A stretch of 64,000 nt of DNA from Anastrepha obliqua (taxonomy: Eukaryota; Arthropoda; Insecta; Diptera; Tephritidae): contig NC_072895.1 of NCBI RefSeq assembly GCF_027943255.1, positions 42,692,001-42,756,000 of the forward strand. Reading direction: 5' to 3'. The position numbers were made by a program, and so were the translations under genes. This document shows positions 11,380 through 21,837 of this stretch, in pieces. Position 1 is the stretch's first letter. Every line of letters begins with the position of its first letter. The notes under the pieces were generated by a model. The model had not been told where the DNA came from and made no database searches. It saw only the letters and a list, made by a program, of their open reading frames with translations.

Positions 11380-14300
11380 CTACATTTCCCTTTCCATATT
11401 GAACCATCCTGAGCTTTTGACAAAGCGTAAAAGGTTGTTGATACCTAAAGTGTATAGATTATCTATGTTCGTTAAGAAGTAGGATTTTAAAAATCGGTTT
11501 CTGCTTCTGGCTAGAGCTGGGCATGTGCAAAAAAGGTGTTGAATTGTTTCCAATTCCTCCTCATTTCTGCAGCTACGACAGAAATCATGCGTGTATACGC
11601 CTAATCTCCTTGCATGATTTCCTATGAGACAATGTCCTGTGAGGGCCCCTACTAAGGTCCTGATTTGAAGTCTACTCAGTTTTATAATACTCTTGGACAG
11701 ACGTAAATTAAGCCTTGGCCATGTTTGCCTAGCAATTTCGCAGGTGTTAGCGCTAATCCATCTCTGATTTGCAGAATTGATTAGTGCGTCCTTAATGAGA
11801 AGCTTACAAGTTGCGAGAGGTATCTCCATAAAATTACTTATGTCTGGCATACAGGTACCTTCTCTTGCAAGTTGGTCTGCCCTACAGTTCCCTGGTATAT
11901 CTCTGTGGCCTGGGACCCAGCATAATATTATACGATATTGTTTGGCCATCTCATTTAGAGATTGGCGACAACGTAAGACACTCCTTGATGTTGTTTGGAA
12001 TGCATCCAGGGCTCGTAGGGCAGCTTGGCTGTCTGATAGAATGCAGATATCCGTTGATGATATTCTGTTTATCTTTAACCATTTTAAGGCTTCATGAATA
12101 GCGTTTATTTCCGCTTGAAAAACGCTACAGTGATCCGGTAATTTAAAGGATTCACTAATAGAAAGCTCTTCGCAAAATAACCCTGATCCTACACCGGTGT
12201 CCATTTTGGATCCGTCCGTGTAGATCTTAACGGGTGTATTGGGTGTTGGATCTTCCTCAAGCCATTCCAGTCTAGAAGGGATTTTCATTAGGAAATTCCT
12301 TTCGAAGCAAAGAATGGGAGGGTGATAATCACAGTCACTGGGTATATCCGTGTAGGAATCTAAAATGGTTGAATGTCCATGTGTGACAGTTCTCCACTGT
12401 GAGCTCGCTTTGAGCTTTAAAGCGGCGCAGGCCGCTGAGTATTTGCAGAAGAGATCTAGGGGTGGCAGATGTAGCATGATGTCCAAAGCCATGGATGGCG
12501 TGGTTTTCATGGCGCCACATATTGCTAGTTCCGCTGATCTCTGCACCTTATTCAATAAATTAGAATAGGTTTTTTTCTGCATAGCACACCACCAGACAAC
12601 ATTTCCATATAGAAGAATGGGTCTGACGACAGCAGTGTAGAGCCAATGAGTAACCTTAGGTTTAATTCCCCAGGTCTTCCCTAAAGCTCTCTTACAGGCA
12701 TAAAAAGCTAGGTTCGCTTTCCTGACCCTTTCTAAGGTGTTTGACTTCCAAGTCAGTTTCCTATCTATGTTTAGTCCCAAGTACTTGGTTTCTTCCGAAA
12801 TCACAAGAGCTTCCCCTTTGAGCGTAATTGGACTTAGCTGAGGGATTCTGTGTTTCCTAGTGAACAATATGAGTTGTGTTTTGTCTGGGTTGACTCCTAG
12901 ACCACACTTTCCTGCCCACCTAGAAAGTATATCTAGAGCATTTTGTATTAGGTCTCTTAATGTAGATACAAATTTACCAGAGACAGCAATAACAACATCG
13001 TCGGCGTAAGCTATCACCTTACAGCCCACCGATTCCAGTATTAACAGAAGTTTGTTTACAACTGCGTTCCATAAAAACGGTGAGAGGACTCCACCTTGCG
13101 GTGTACCTCTACTTACCAATCTCCTGAGCACCGATTCTCCTAGTTCCGCTTCAATGATTCTGCTATTTAGCATTTTGCCAATGAAGCCTACCAAGCCCGG
13201 TTCTACCCTAAGATCAGTGAGTGCTGCAGTAATTGCCCCTCCTTCAACATTGTTAAAGGCCCCTTCAATATCAAGGAAAGCGGCTAAAGTAAATTCCTGT
13301 TTGTGCAGTGAACTCTCTGCCGTGTAAATAAGGTTATGTAGAGCTGTCTCTACCGATTTCCCTTTCGTGTAGGCATGTTGTGACGTAGAGATAAGATTTC
13401 TATCTATAGTTAGGCTTAAGTGAAATTCTATCAGCCTCTCCAAAGTTTTCAATAGGAAGGAGGAGAGAGATATCGGTCTTAAGTCTTTTGGATGGGTATG
13501 TGAGTTTCTACCAGCTTTTGGAATGAAAACAATTTTGACTTGTCTCCACTTAAGAGGTATATGACCGTAGAGAAAGCAACCTTTGAAGATTGCTAGTAGT
13601 CCGTGTGCTAGATATCCGGTGGCCTTTTGCAGTTCCACCGGGTAAATGCCATCTGGGCCCGGTGATTTAAAAGGTTTGAAACTTTCAATCGCCCATAAGA
13701 GCCGATCCTCAGAAATAGCGTCTATTCTGACTTCACGACAGTGTGTTGTATCTTCCATGTCATGCCCAGTAATGTCTGAGCAGCCTGGAAAATGAGTGTC
13801 GAGTAAAAGTTCTAGAGACTCTTTACTGGTTGTAGTGAAAGTGCCATCACTTTTCTGTAGCAGTTCCCAATTTTGAGGGCTTCCCGCTAAAATCTTACGA
13901 AGTCTGGAGGCCTCAGTTGCCCCCTCAACCTCTTCACAAAAGGATTTCCAAGATTGCCTTTGGGCAATTCTGATTTCCTTCTTGTAGATTCTCAGGGCAT
14001 CTTTATAGCCTTTCCAATCTTCATCGAGACGTGTTTTCTTTGCCTCATTAAAAGCGCTTCGGCTTGTTTTTTGAAGCTCGCTTAGCTCAACCGTCCACCA
14101 CTTAGGCTTGGGTTTACCCCTCAGTCTTCTTATGGGACAGGCTACCGCCAAGGCAGCATTCATGGTGTAGGTAATCTTGTCAACCAAATTTTCTAGTCCT
14201 TCTATGCTTTGTGGCACCGCTGATGGACATGTTCCTAGGGTAGCCCCGATACAATCTATATACCTTTCCCAGTCTGTTTTCCTGATATTTCTACCAGGCT

Positions 14301-14979
14301 TAGGTTTCGGTAGATTTTTGCTAACCTCAAACGAGATATATCTATGATCAGAAAAAGAATGTTCTTCCAAAACTTTCCAGTTCCTAATTCTGTTAATAAC
14401 GGAGTCAAAAGCAAAAGTAGCGTCTAACACTTCCTGTCTATTACTAATGACAAAAGTAGGTTTATTACCTTTATTGCAAATCTGTAGTCTAGTACCTATC
14501 AGATAATCAAAGAGACACTCACCTCTAGCGTTGGTATCAGTGCTGCCCCATATCTCGTGATGCGCATTTACATCCGCACCAATGATTAGCTTTGCGCCAA
14601 GCTTCTGCGCCTGCGCTACCAGATCTTTGAATATTGATCTCGGTAGCTCCTCGTGGTCATGTGCGAGGTAGCAGGAAGATAGCCACATCCGTTCATTTCC
14701 CGACTCCAGGCTAATGGTCAATTGATCGGTGTCGCTGTAATTAGAGAGCATGAAAGCATTTATCCCTTTTCTTATTAGTACGCACGCTCTAGGGTTACCT
14801 TTGTTGCGAGCATACATCAGTTTATATTGTTGAGTCCTTAGTCCGCACACAAGTCCATGTGATACCCATGGTTCTTGAATCAGGACAATATGATGTCCAC
14901 CTTTGGCCAGGTAGATTATGAGGTTGGCGGACGCAACCTTTGAGTGGTGAAGGTTAATCTGAAGAACCCGTAACATCAT
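11380..14979 (-). CDS. LOA-clade ORF2: endonuclease, reverse transcriptase, RNase H
   Basis: The multifunctional retrotransposition enzyme nicks target DNA, copies the RNA and degrades the template. I start it at the ATGATG at 14979-14974 because homology begins at once (LRVLQINLHHSK); an upstream ATG at 15069 lies in the ORF1 overlap. That gives about 1199 residues. APE endonuclease, residues 3-220: QEPW near 36, GADVNAHHEIWG 134-145, FSDHR 209-213. Reverse transcriptase, about 420-790: FLDIEGAFNN 568-577, GTPQGG 625-630, AYADDVV 657-663. RNase H, about 917-1041: YTDGS 920-924, QAE 955-957, LSDSQAA 981-987, RADQLARE 1033-1040. A C-terminal CX2CX10HX4C knuckle spans 1134-1153. All expected catalytic acids are present. 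It overlaps the ORF1 end by 26 nt, implying reinitiation or a frameshift. Confidence 0.93.
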   Translation of the reverse strand: MMLRVLQINLHHSKVASANLIIYLAKGGHHIVLIQEPWVSHGLVCGLRTQQYKLMYARNKGNPRACVLIRKGINAFMLSNYSDTDQLTISLESGNERMWLSSCYLAHDHEELPRSIFKDLVAQAQKLGAKLIIGADVNAHHEIWGSTDTNARGECLFDYLIGTRLQICNKGNKPTFVISNRQEVLDATFAFDSVINRIRNWKVLEEHSFSDHRYISFEVSKNLPKPKPGRNIRKTDWERYIDCIGATLGTCPSAVPQSIEGLENLVDKITYTMNAALAVACPIRRLRGKPKPKWWTVELSELQKTSRSAFNEAKKTRLDEDWKGYKDALRIYKKEIRIAQRQSWKSFCEEVEGATEASRLRKILAGSPQNWELLQKSDGTFTTTSKESLELLLDTHFPGCSDITGHDMEDTTHCREVRIDAISEDRLLWAIESFKPFKSPGPDGIYPVELQKATGYLAHGLLAIFKGCFLYGHIPLKWRQVKIVFIPKAGRNSHTHPKDLRPISLSSFLLKTLERLIEFHLSLTIDRNLISTSQHAYTKGKSVETALHNLIYTAESSLHKQEFTLAAFLDIEGAFNNVEGGAITAALTDLRVEPGLVGFIGKMLNSRIIEAELGESVLRRLVSRGTPQGGVLSPFLWNAVVNKLLLILESVGCKVIAYADDVVIAVSGKFVSTLRDLIQNALDILSRWAGKCGLGVNPDKTQLILFTRKHRIPQLSPITLKGEALVISEETKYLGLNIDRKLTWKSNTLERVRKANLAFYACKRALGKTWGIKPKVTHWLYTAVVRPILLYGNVVWWCAMQKKTYSNLLNKVQRSAELAICGAMKTTPSMALDIMLHLPPLDLFCKYSAACAALKLKASSQWRTVTHGHSTILDSYTDIPSDCDYHPPILCFERNFLMKIPSRLEWLEEDPTPNTPVKIYTDGSKMDTGVGSGLFCEELSISESFKLPDHCSVFQAEINAIHEALKWLKINRISSTDICILSDSQAALRALDAFQTTSRSVLRCRQSLNEMAKQYRIILCWVPGHRDIPGNCRADQLAREGTCMPDISNFMEIPLATCKLLIKDALINSANQRWISANTCEIARQTWPRLNLRLSKSIIKLSRLQIRTLVGALTGHCLIGNHARRLGVYTHDFCRSCRNEEELETIQHLFCTCPALARSRNRFLKSYFLTNIDNLYTLGINNLLRFVKSSGWFNMEREM

Positions 14980-16387
14980 GGTTACTGGGCTTCCTCTCCA
15001 CCACCGTTTTGTTGGGCTCATCTGAATCTGACGCCAGTAGCTCTTCCTCATCAGTGAGAGTAGTATCAAGTACTCTATCTAACAAGGAAGAGATACTGCC
15101 GTCAGTAGATGCCTTCCGTAGCGCTGTAGCAGTGTTAGGACCGGAGCCAGATTCCGCCGTGGGGCCTATCTCAGCTCCAACCGGGTCCTTTAAGTTAGGC
15201 GCCTTGTCCTTGTTGTAGACCCTCAGAGTTATGGACGAAAACCCATAGCTTACTACACCGTCCAATCGCGCCAGTGCGTCCGCCGAGTCCTTGCAGACTA
15301 CGAAAGTAGCGCTTCGGTACTCGCCCTTGGGATCGTCCAGCTTTGTGACCTTCCAAGACGATGTAGGAAGCTCTGGATTGCATACCCGAAGCATCTCAAG
15401 GATTTGTTTAGGGTCTGATGGCTCCGCTGGTAACCAGGCCCTAGCTCTTGGTAAACTAGGGATGTCATCCCTTGAAATTACCTCGAGTTTAGACCCAGGC
15501 CATACTTCGCCAATCCTTGAGATGGCTATTTTGTATAGATCAGTGGATCTCTGATCGGCACAGGCGATTAGCTTCACATGACTCTGATGCCATCCACTAT
15601 CGCGACAGAAAGGAGCTGGACCAGGATGCTCCTTCAGAATTTGGAAGAAGACGCTTGAGAGCCTGGCTTCCACTTTCTTCCAATTGTCAGGCGAAATAGT
15701 GCCGTCAGGGTTGCTTTTATCAACCACCGCCCATAGCTGTTGGCCTTTGACAGCTTCGCTGTACGTAGCTGGAGAAGTCTTGTTGATTCGGGGCTTCTTC
15801 AACGTGCTGGGGTTGCTGGGTGGGTCGTCCGACAACTGACGTTTTGGGTTCGGTTCAGAGCCCCGAGGGGACTCCTCCGTTACCCTTGTCGCCCAGCTGA
15901 ATGAGTGCTTCTGTTTAACAGACCACTCCCCCTCTGGAATCGTTTTCAGGCGCTCCAGTAGCCTGAAGGCAGCACGTCTCTCCTTGTAGCCATGCCGTGC
16001 AGGCTCTGCTACTGCGGAGGTATCAGTCGTTCCAGACTCAGCTTTGCCACCTTTACCAGGGCTAGTCCCGGTATTGGTGGTAGAGGAAGTTGACTTCTTG
16101 GCCGTAGTTTTGTTGTGAGTACCGCCACTTCTGCTGTTGCCAGGTTTGTCCTCAGCACCAGCTTCCGCCGTACGAATTGGGCTAGCCGTGAAGGGCTTCG
16201 ATGTACTGTCACTTCCACTAGGTTTAGTTATCCCAGCTTCCGTCGTACTAAGAGAAATCTGGTTTGGTCCAGATTTGGGGATGGAAGCTATAGCTTCCTT
16301 TGCATTTAGGGACTGCTTGTCCATTGAGGTTTTTTGATTGAAAGACTCCATCTGTTTCTTACGATCACCGTCCACCGTGGCAGACAT
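14954..16387 (-). CDS. LOA-clade ORF1, RNA-binding (DUF4780-like) protein
   Basis: This is the first ORF of the LOA element and presumably coats the element RNA. I choose the ATG at 16387 (MSATVDGDRKKQ), giving 477 residues. The frame is open for 88 more codons to an ATG at 16651, but that extension is low-complexity and proline-rich and looks like 5' UTR. Residues 1-210 are Ser/Thr/Lys-rich and likely disordered, with basic patches such as NPKRQL and LKKPRINK. A folded domain spans about 215-395 (WAVVDKSNPDGTISPDNW, ARAWLPAEPS, WKVTKLDDP, ALARLDGVVSYGFSSITLRV) and resembles the DUF4780 domain known from insect LINE ORF1 proteins. The C-terminus is acidic (TDEEELLASDSDE). No CCHC knuckle is visible. 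Confidence 0.8.
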   Translation of the reverse strand: MSATVDGDRKKQMESFNQKTSMDKQSLNAKEAIASIPKSGPNQISLSTTEAGITKPSGSDSTSKPFTASPIRTAEAGAEDKPGNSRSGGTHNKTTAKKSTSSTTNTGTSPGKGGKAESGTTDTSAVAEPARHGYKERRAAFRLLERLKTIPEGEWSVKQKHSFSWATRVTEESPRGSEPNPKRQLSDDPPSNPSTLKKPRINKTSPATYSEAVKGQQLWAVVDKSNPDGTISPDNWKKVEARLSSVFFQILKEHPGPAPFCRDSGWHQSHVKLIACADQRSTDLYKIAISRIGEVWPGSKLEVISRDDIPSLPRARAWLPAEPSDPKQILEMLRVCNPELPTSSWKVTKLDDPKGEYRSATFVVCKDSADALARLDGVVSYGFSSITLRVYNKDKAPNLKDPVGAEIGPTAESGSGPNTATALRKASTDGSISSLLDRVLDTTLTDEEELLASDSDEPNKTVVERKPSNHDVTGSSD

Positions 16388-16820
16388 GGTGATCTTATAA
16401 AAAGGAAGGGGAAACATGATGGTCGACCGTGGCAGCGCCCCATACCACGGCAAGGTCATGGTTATACCCCGAGGTGACCCGGTATCGAGGTAGCTCCGTA
16501 GAAATACAGTCGGACAGAGAACCCCCTGACTGCAAACCACCCAATAGGCACGGGTCGCATGACACCTTGGGTTAGGGGGGGGGTGAGGAGAGGAGATGAT
16601 GGGATGATGAGGGTTAAGGATTAACAGGTGCGTCGGTACGGTGATCTTCATATGGTGATTGGATGGCCACCAATTTTGCCATGATGGCTAGCCAATCCTC
16701 ATATGGAGCTTCCCTCTTAGTTCGTATTGGGTTGGTCCCCATGATATGGGGGTCAAACCAACACTTAAGCCTCATCCCCGCGACAAGGAGACCAACATGA
16801 TGAGGAACTACCTAGAACTA

Positions 16821-16891
16821 ATATTTCCCAAAGTTTCAAAGAAATCGAAAGACCACTTGCAAATCTCATATTTTCTGACGGAGTCTTACCC
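16821..16891 (-). repeat. Fold-back right arm, outer 71 bp separated by the LOA insertion
   Basis: It continues the right arm directly after the LOA target duplication (atatttcccaaag...) and ends gagtcttaccc, the complement of the left-arm start. Confidence 0.9.
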
Positions 16892-17205
16892 TTTAGTTAG
16901 AGTTTTTAAAGCGAAATATTTTTTTTTTTTATTTTTTATAATAAATTATGCTTTAGATAAAATTTTTGGAATTTTTTTTGTAATATTTTTTTTTATATTA
17001 GAAACAGTAAAAAAAGTAAACTGAAAAATAAAAGAAACAAAATTAATAATTTTGAGATCTATTCAATGTCGAAAATTAGTATAGAGTTCTTAAAGCCACA
17101 TATTTCTTTCCTAATTTTTTAGAATAAAATATACTTTAGGAAATATTTATGGATTTTTTTTGTAAAATTTTATTTTTCTGTCATATTAGAAATAGTAAAA
17201 ATATC
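16892..17205 (+). repeat. Degenerate tandem repeat array, right part
   Basis: It resumes the split monomer with gagtttttaaagcgaaat, then shows another gagatctattcaatgtcg landmark at 17054 and ends with attagaaatagtaaaa near 17200. It is the same family as 9838-10314. Confidence 0.7.
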
Positions 17206-18479
17206 AGTTATCATCATATTGATTAATTTTATACCCTCTGCTATATATGTCAACAAATCTATAATGGATTTCCAGCTACAATATTTATATGTTTAATTAG
17301 ATTTTTAAAAAGAAACTTGAACTTGAAAGACCCTAAGCCAAATGTAGTTGCATGTGCCAGTATTTGTAGATGATTTCGAAATTCACTTAAGGTATCACAC
17401 TGGTAGCTGAACTAATTTGGTGCAGTTTTGTTACAGTTTTCATATATAGGTATATTGTTGTTGCTTCCGTTGCTTAATTGTGAATAATCAAGTAATCGAG
17501 TTTACTACACAAACAAAGCAGCTACCACCCGCGTTAGACTATCGCCGTTTGTGGGTTTGGGTATTGCACTTTTTATTGAGACTGAAGAGGTAACTGATTT
17601 ATTAAAATTATTTATATTGTAGCCAAGAAGAGTTCATTAATGAAGCTCAATGCAATTAAGAGTTTAATTGTGGGTGTTTGTAGTGGCTTATAGTAGATAT
17701 TTCCCTTCTAATGAAGTATACATGATTTATAAATCATAAATAAAGTGAATTATTGAAGGTTTTGATCAAAGTGATCATGTAATTTCTGTTCCAAATTTAC
17801 AAAAAGTATAAGATATGTTACATATATAATATAAATATGATATATAAAGCTGTCCCTGCATTAAAAAATTATTACAATTGCCTCTAATAAGCAACAGAAA
17901 ACGATGCAATCAATTATTTTACGAGTTGATTTAGCGAATGTGAATTTAAATTTGAAACAAAAATTAATATTTTTCAGAGAAGCAAAATGTTATTCTCTAC
18001 TACTTGGCAACTCTCATTGGAGCCAAATCACGATGGAAGTCTTACCACAGAACTTTTATTTCAGTTTTATAAGACTCTTTAATTTTTCTAAAGTTTGAAT
18101 CTCAAACTCTGGGAAACGTTGATTCAAATAAATATCTGCACGAAAGAGGAGTCTTATCAATATGAGAAAGCTAATACGATTAATAAGAGTTGAACTATTT
18201 TCAAGCTTAGTCCAAGAAAACCAGCGACTTTTACAAAGTTTTCTCTCCATTTCGCTGAAACAATTGGGTTCGAAATTTTTCTGCGAGAAAATGCGCAACA
18301 CCGTCACGAAAAGAAAAATCAAGGAAAACAGAAACAAAACAGGAAAACAAAATTGTTTGGCAACTTCGAACTTGCAATTTATTTTACTAAAATTTAATAA
18401 GCTATAAAAGTGCATAAAAATATATTTCTAGAAATTATATTTAAAAACTTGAATTAGAATGAAATATTTGTCGAATTTT
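17206..18479. other. No supported gene; A+T-rich spacer
   Basis: Nothing recognisable except one member of a short dispersed repeat near 18280. The frames at 17904-18407 are not protein-like. Confidence 0.45.
18275..18415 (+). repeat. Dispersed 'GCAACACCGTCA' repeat, copy 1
   Basis: It contains gagaaaatgcgcaacaccgt, then aacttgcaatttatt and aagctataaaagtgcat. The same modules recur at 35325 and 44180, and the first module also near 60390. It has no coding content and may be a MITE remnant. Confidence 0.45.
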
Positions 18480-19440
18480 TAGTCTGCGAGGGACGTTGGT
18501 ATGGTGTGAAGGGTTTGGCGCCCAAGGACTCAGATGACTAGCAATGCCAATGATGCCTGATGTTGCTAATTTCTTCATGTACCGATAGCACTCCAAGGTC
18601 ACGGGGAATTATATCGCTGCAGACAAACGTCTGCACTGAGCCCCAAATGTACACTACATATGTCCATATTGGTTTCAGTATATCTTTATATGAGCAACTT
18701 ATTGTCCACCGAAAGCTGTGATTTCTGGCCAAGTAATTAGCTAATGAAGAGAACGAAATTTTATTCCAAGCTGCTTTCGCTTTCAAAATATGTTATGAAT
18801 ACCTGAGTATTTAGCGTGGTCCGTTTGGAGTGTCTCGCAGTTATTATTCATTTTTATACGCCATTTATTCAGCCATGTGCTAAAGCTGTCAAGGTTTTGC
18901 TGAAGTTGATTAGAAGCAGTAGAAGCGTGACTATTTCTAGCCATTACCACAGTGTCATCTGTATGTGTGCTTACTGTTAAAGGAAGGTCGGCAATGGAAA
19001 GCGTATAAAGTACTGATTCCAGAACATTTCCATGGGGCACGCTTGCATTGATTTCATAGAGTTTGGTAACTTCTTGATTTATTTTAACTCGAAAATGACA
19101 GTTTTGTAAGTAGGATTTTAGCAGCATAAACAAATTATGAGGAATATTCATTTTTAGCTTGCATAGCAGGGCCCCTTGCCATACCTTGTCAAATGCTTAT
19201 GATATTTTTAGGAAGACGGCAAACAGTATTCTCTGAACAGTGCTGAATTATTTAATGAATGAATGAATATTTCTGAACTATAACTGATGTGTAGGGATAA
19301 GATTTCTTTGTGCCATTATAGGGTTGAGCCGATTTGATAAAAGTTTTTCGAAGGCTTTCGATAAAATATCAAGCAGACTTATTGGTCTGTAAGAAGTCGG
19401 TATGTGGTGTGCGATAATAAGAATAATAATAAAAAATTTC
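18480..19440 (-). pseudogene. Jockey-type LINE reverse transcriptase relic
   Basis: Minus-strand frames follow the order of a Jockey-clade RT. First come decayed fingers and palm (FIKSAQPYNGTKKSYPYTS, NKSA-YF, QGMARG). Then follows VPHGNVLESVLYTLSIADLP, where active enzymes have PQGSVLGPVLYTLYTADLP. STHTDDTVVMARNS replaces the FADDTA catalytic motif and keeps both aspartates. WLNKWRIKMN follows. The 18538-18786 frame ends it with ILKPIWTYVVYIWGS and DLGVLSVHEEI, the thumb and tail. Several frameshifts and stops separate these. No endonuclease half is visible and no RNase H is expected in this clade. Confidence 0.8.
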
Positions 19441-20777
19441 TCATAATTTTAGTCATAATACAAAATTTAGAGGGCAGCATCAAGCAACTTTTTTTCTTTG
19501 AGCCATCCTAATGTATGTTTTGTACTTATGTATGCAACTCTATTGTCAAAAATACTTTAATGTGTTTCTTTCCCATATCGATTATGCGCTTTTTATCACT
19601 ATAAGTGGACACAGATCAACCACATTCATAAGAGGATTGGTTGGTCACATTCGTGTTTTTTAATACAAAAAAAAAACAACGTTCACATAGGTGGCAATCA
19701 CTAAGCACACCAAACAGCCTTTATACCGTAAATGCGCTCAACAGTTCACAGAGAAAAACATTTATTGCAACATTAAAGCGCGACCAACTGTACGAGTAGT
19801 CAACATTAAAGCGCACCCACAAACACTATCGGTGATTATTATTAACGCCAACTAACTATTGTAGCAATTGCCAGTGGGCGTGTTAAAATTCAATTCCCCA
19901 GACAATAGTGATCAAATGAAATAGCAGTGAGATGAAAGGATTGTCTGAATTAACAGAGGGGATAGAAAACAGGTTGATGACGAAGAAAAATAGCCGCTAT
20001 GTGCATTGGACAAGTGCATTTGAAAAATATTTATTTTATTGTTTTACGATGGAAATTGAATTCAATTGTTTCCCCTAACACTTGGTTATGGTAATGGGTA
20101 AGTTACTCGCTAGTCACACACAACACAAGTATTTGAAATTTCGTCAGCGCACTGTTTCCTTGGCCCAATTATAATTGCAAATTAGAGTGTTGCCGGAACA
20201 GCAAGAATTGGATTTTTTCCTAACTAATAAGCGTATATTTTTGTATACACAAGCCCACTTAATCATTTTGGTTTCAAAATTTGTTTAAAATGCTTCAGTT
20301 AGAATTATTTGACTAATTTAATTTATTTTCTGTTATTTTCAGGTGAGTGAATACCAAGTGATTTCTTATTTCGCTACCTTACACAACTTGACCCAAAGAA
20401 AATAGTTTGGTAAGTTTATTCTAAAAGTCAAAAAACAACATGAGTTTCTATTTCCAAGTAATAAAATTAGGCTCCTTCATTTCTTAAAAGGCGCGAGTTC
20501 TTCCAGCGATGCAGTCTTTATCTCGGCAATTGAGATAAATATTTGTTCTTTCATAGTCCTTTTAAATTTTGGTAACAGGGGGTCACGTCTGGTAAAATAC
20601 ATATCGTTTGATAAATTTTTCTCGATAGCAAAAAGTTGCCAAAAACACCCAATAATAGCAGCGCGACATATCACAAAGATTTCACGATTTACTTATTTTT
20701 TATCAAATTATTTTTATTTTTTTATAAAAACATAGCTCATACTACAACAAAAACCATACATATATATATATATTTAT
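19441..20777. other. No supported gene; A+T-rich spacer
   Basis: No recognisable coding or RNA feature. The 65-codon minus frame at 20477-20674 has no family I can name. Confidence 0.45.
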
Positions 20778-21056
20778 AATTGGCGCGTACACCCTTTCCG
20801 GGTGTTTGGCCGAGCTCCTCCTCCTATTTATGGTGTGCGTCTTGATGTTGTTCCACAAATGGAGGAACCTACAGTTTCAAGCTGACTCCGAACGGTAAAT
20901 ATTTTTATAAGGAGCTTTTTCATGGCAGAAATACACTCGGAGGTTTGCCATTGCCTGTCGAGGGGCGACCGCTATTAGAAAAAACTTTTTCTTTCTTTCT
21001 CTCTCTGAATTCCGAATGGTACTCACGCACAAACCCATTCGGCTACGGCGGCCGCC
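20778..21056 (-). mobile_element. tRNA-derived SINE, box B deleted
   Basis: On the minus strand it starts ggcggccgccgtagccgaat (box A), runs through the shared internal block (gcggtcgcccctcg, gttcggagtcagc, ggaggaggagctcgg) and ends with an ACACCC/GGGTGT hairpin and gcgccaattataaatata. The segment that carries box B in the 50.8- and 62.7-kb copies is replaced by a pyrimidine-rich stretch (plus strand tttctttctttctctctc). It should therefore lack a working Pol III type 2 promoter. No clear target duplication was found. Confidence 0.85.
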
Positions 21057-21837
21057 ATCATCCCAAAGTTTAAAACTTAACACAAAGTTTAAAAAAAAAT
21101 TTAAAAAAAATTTAAAAAAAATTTAAAACAAAAAAATTTTCATCACAATTTCTTGAAAAATTAATAATTTCTTGAATAATATTGCACAAGTTCAAAGTGG
21201 CCCAACATTAATTATAGAAACTTGTTTTTTTACCGTGGCATACATTTTCTTCCATATAACGAATGCTCTAAATTTTTTTTATGTAGAAAAAATGCACTTG
21301 ATCGCCAGCGAAAAAAACACAAAATTTGAAAAATCACCGAAATTGGTTTTTATTGTAGTATGAAATATCTTTGTATAAAAAAATTAAAATAATTTAATAA
21401 AAAATAAATAAATAGTCATAGCTTTGCAATATGTCGTGCTGATATTGTTGTGAACACAGGTGTTGGTGTAGTCAAAAATAAACTAATAATGTGCATAACA
21501 AAAAAACTCGAAAACTAAATGTACGTTGCTCGCAAAATTTGAAAAGCCAACTTCGATTAGAGTAAAAGATGGGATGTAATGCCTATTTTTTAAATAATAC
21601 ACTTTATTTTTATTACTCCACATACAAAATTATAGCAAATATTCCATTTTAATCACTAAAATATGGTATTTTGGAATTTCTTAAAATTGTTATTTTATGA
21701 ATAGGGAACATTCTTAGTGCCCAATTTTACTCAATCTCAATATGCAACTAGCTCAGGCTAACTACATTAATATATTTACATACATACATATTATATTAGA
21801 ATAGAATACATTGCTTTGAGGTCTGCACCACTGAGCT

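Larger units (their letters stand above)
11290..16808 (-). mobile_element. Full-length LOA-clade LINE, both ORFs open
   Basis: The 5519-bp element lies on the minus strand and is flanked by a perfect 12-bp target duplication, tacctagaacta (11278-11289 and 16809-16820). The order is 5' UTR (16388-16808), ORF1, ORF2, a 90-nt 3' UTR, then a 3' end reading ccaaacctacctacc. It combines an ORF1 of the insect LOA type with an APE endonuclease-RT-RNase H ORF2, which fits the LOA clade. No stop or frameshift interrupts the coding regions, so it is a young and possibly active copy. It sits in the right arm of the fold-back element. Confidence 0.9.
10315..16891. mobile_element. Fold-back element with 455-bp perfect arms, itself interrupted
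   Basis: The left arm is 10315-10769, the loop 10770-10905 (136 bp), and the right arm 10906-11289 continued at 16821-16891. The two right-arm pieces sum to 455 bp, exactly the left-arm length. Every stretch I compared, including A/T homopolymer lengths, is identical. TTTA (or TTTAG) lies on both outer sides (10311-10315 and 16892-16896). Removing the insert restores the tandem monomer (gaaaattttag joined to ttagagttttt). No ORF is recognisable in arms or loop. It could be a fold-back transposon or MITE, or a recent palindromic duplication; a class cannot be assigned from the termini. Confidence 0.85.

Noticed and set aside
11777..12568. Plus-strand ORFs inside the LOA region
   Set aside because: They are shadows of ORF2 RNase H and RT coding sequence on the minus strand.
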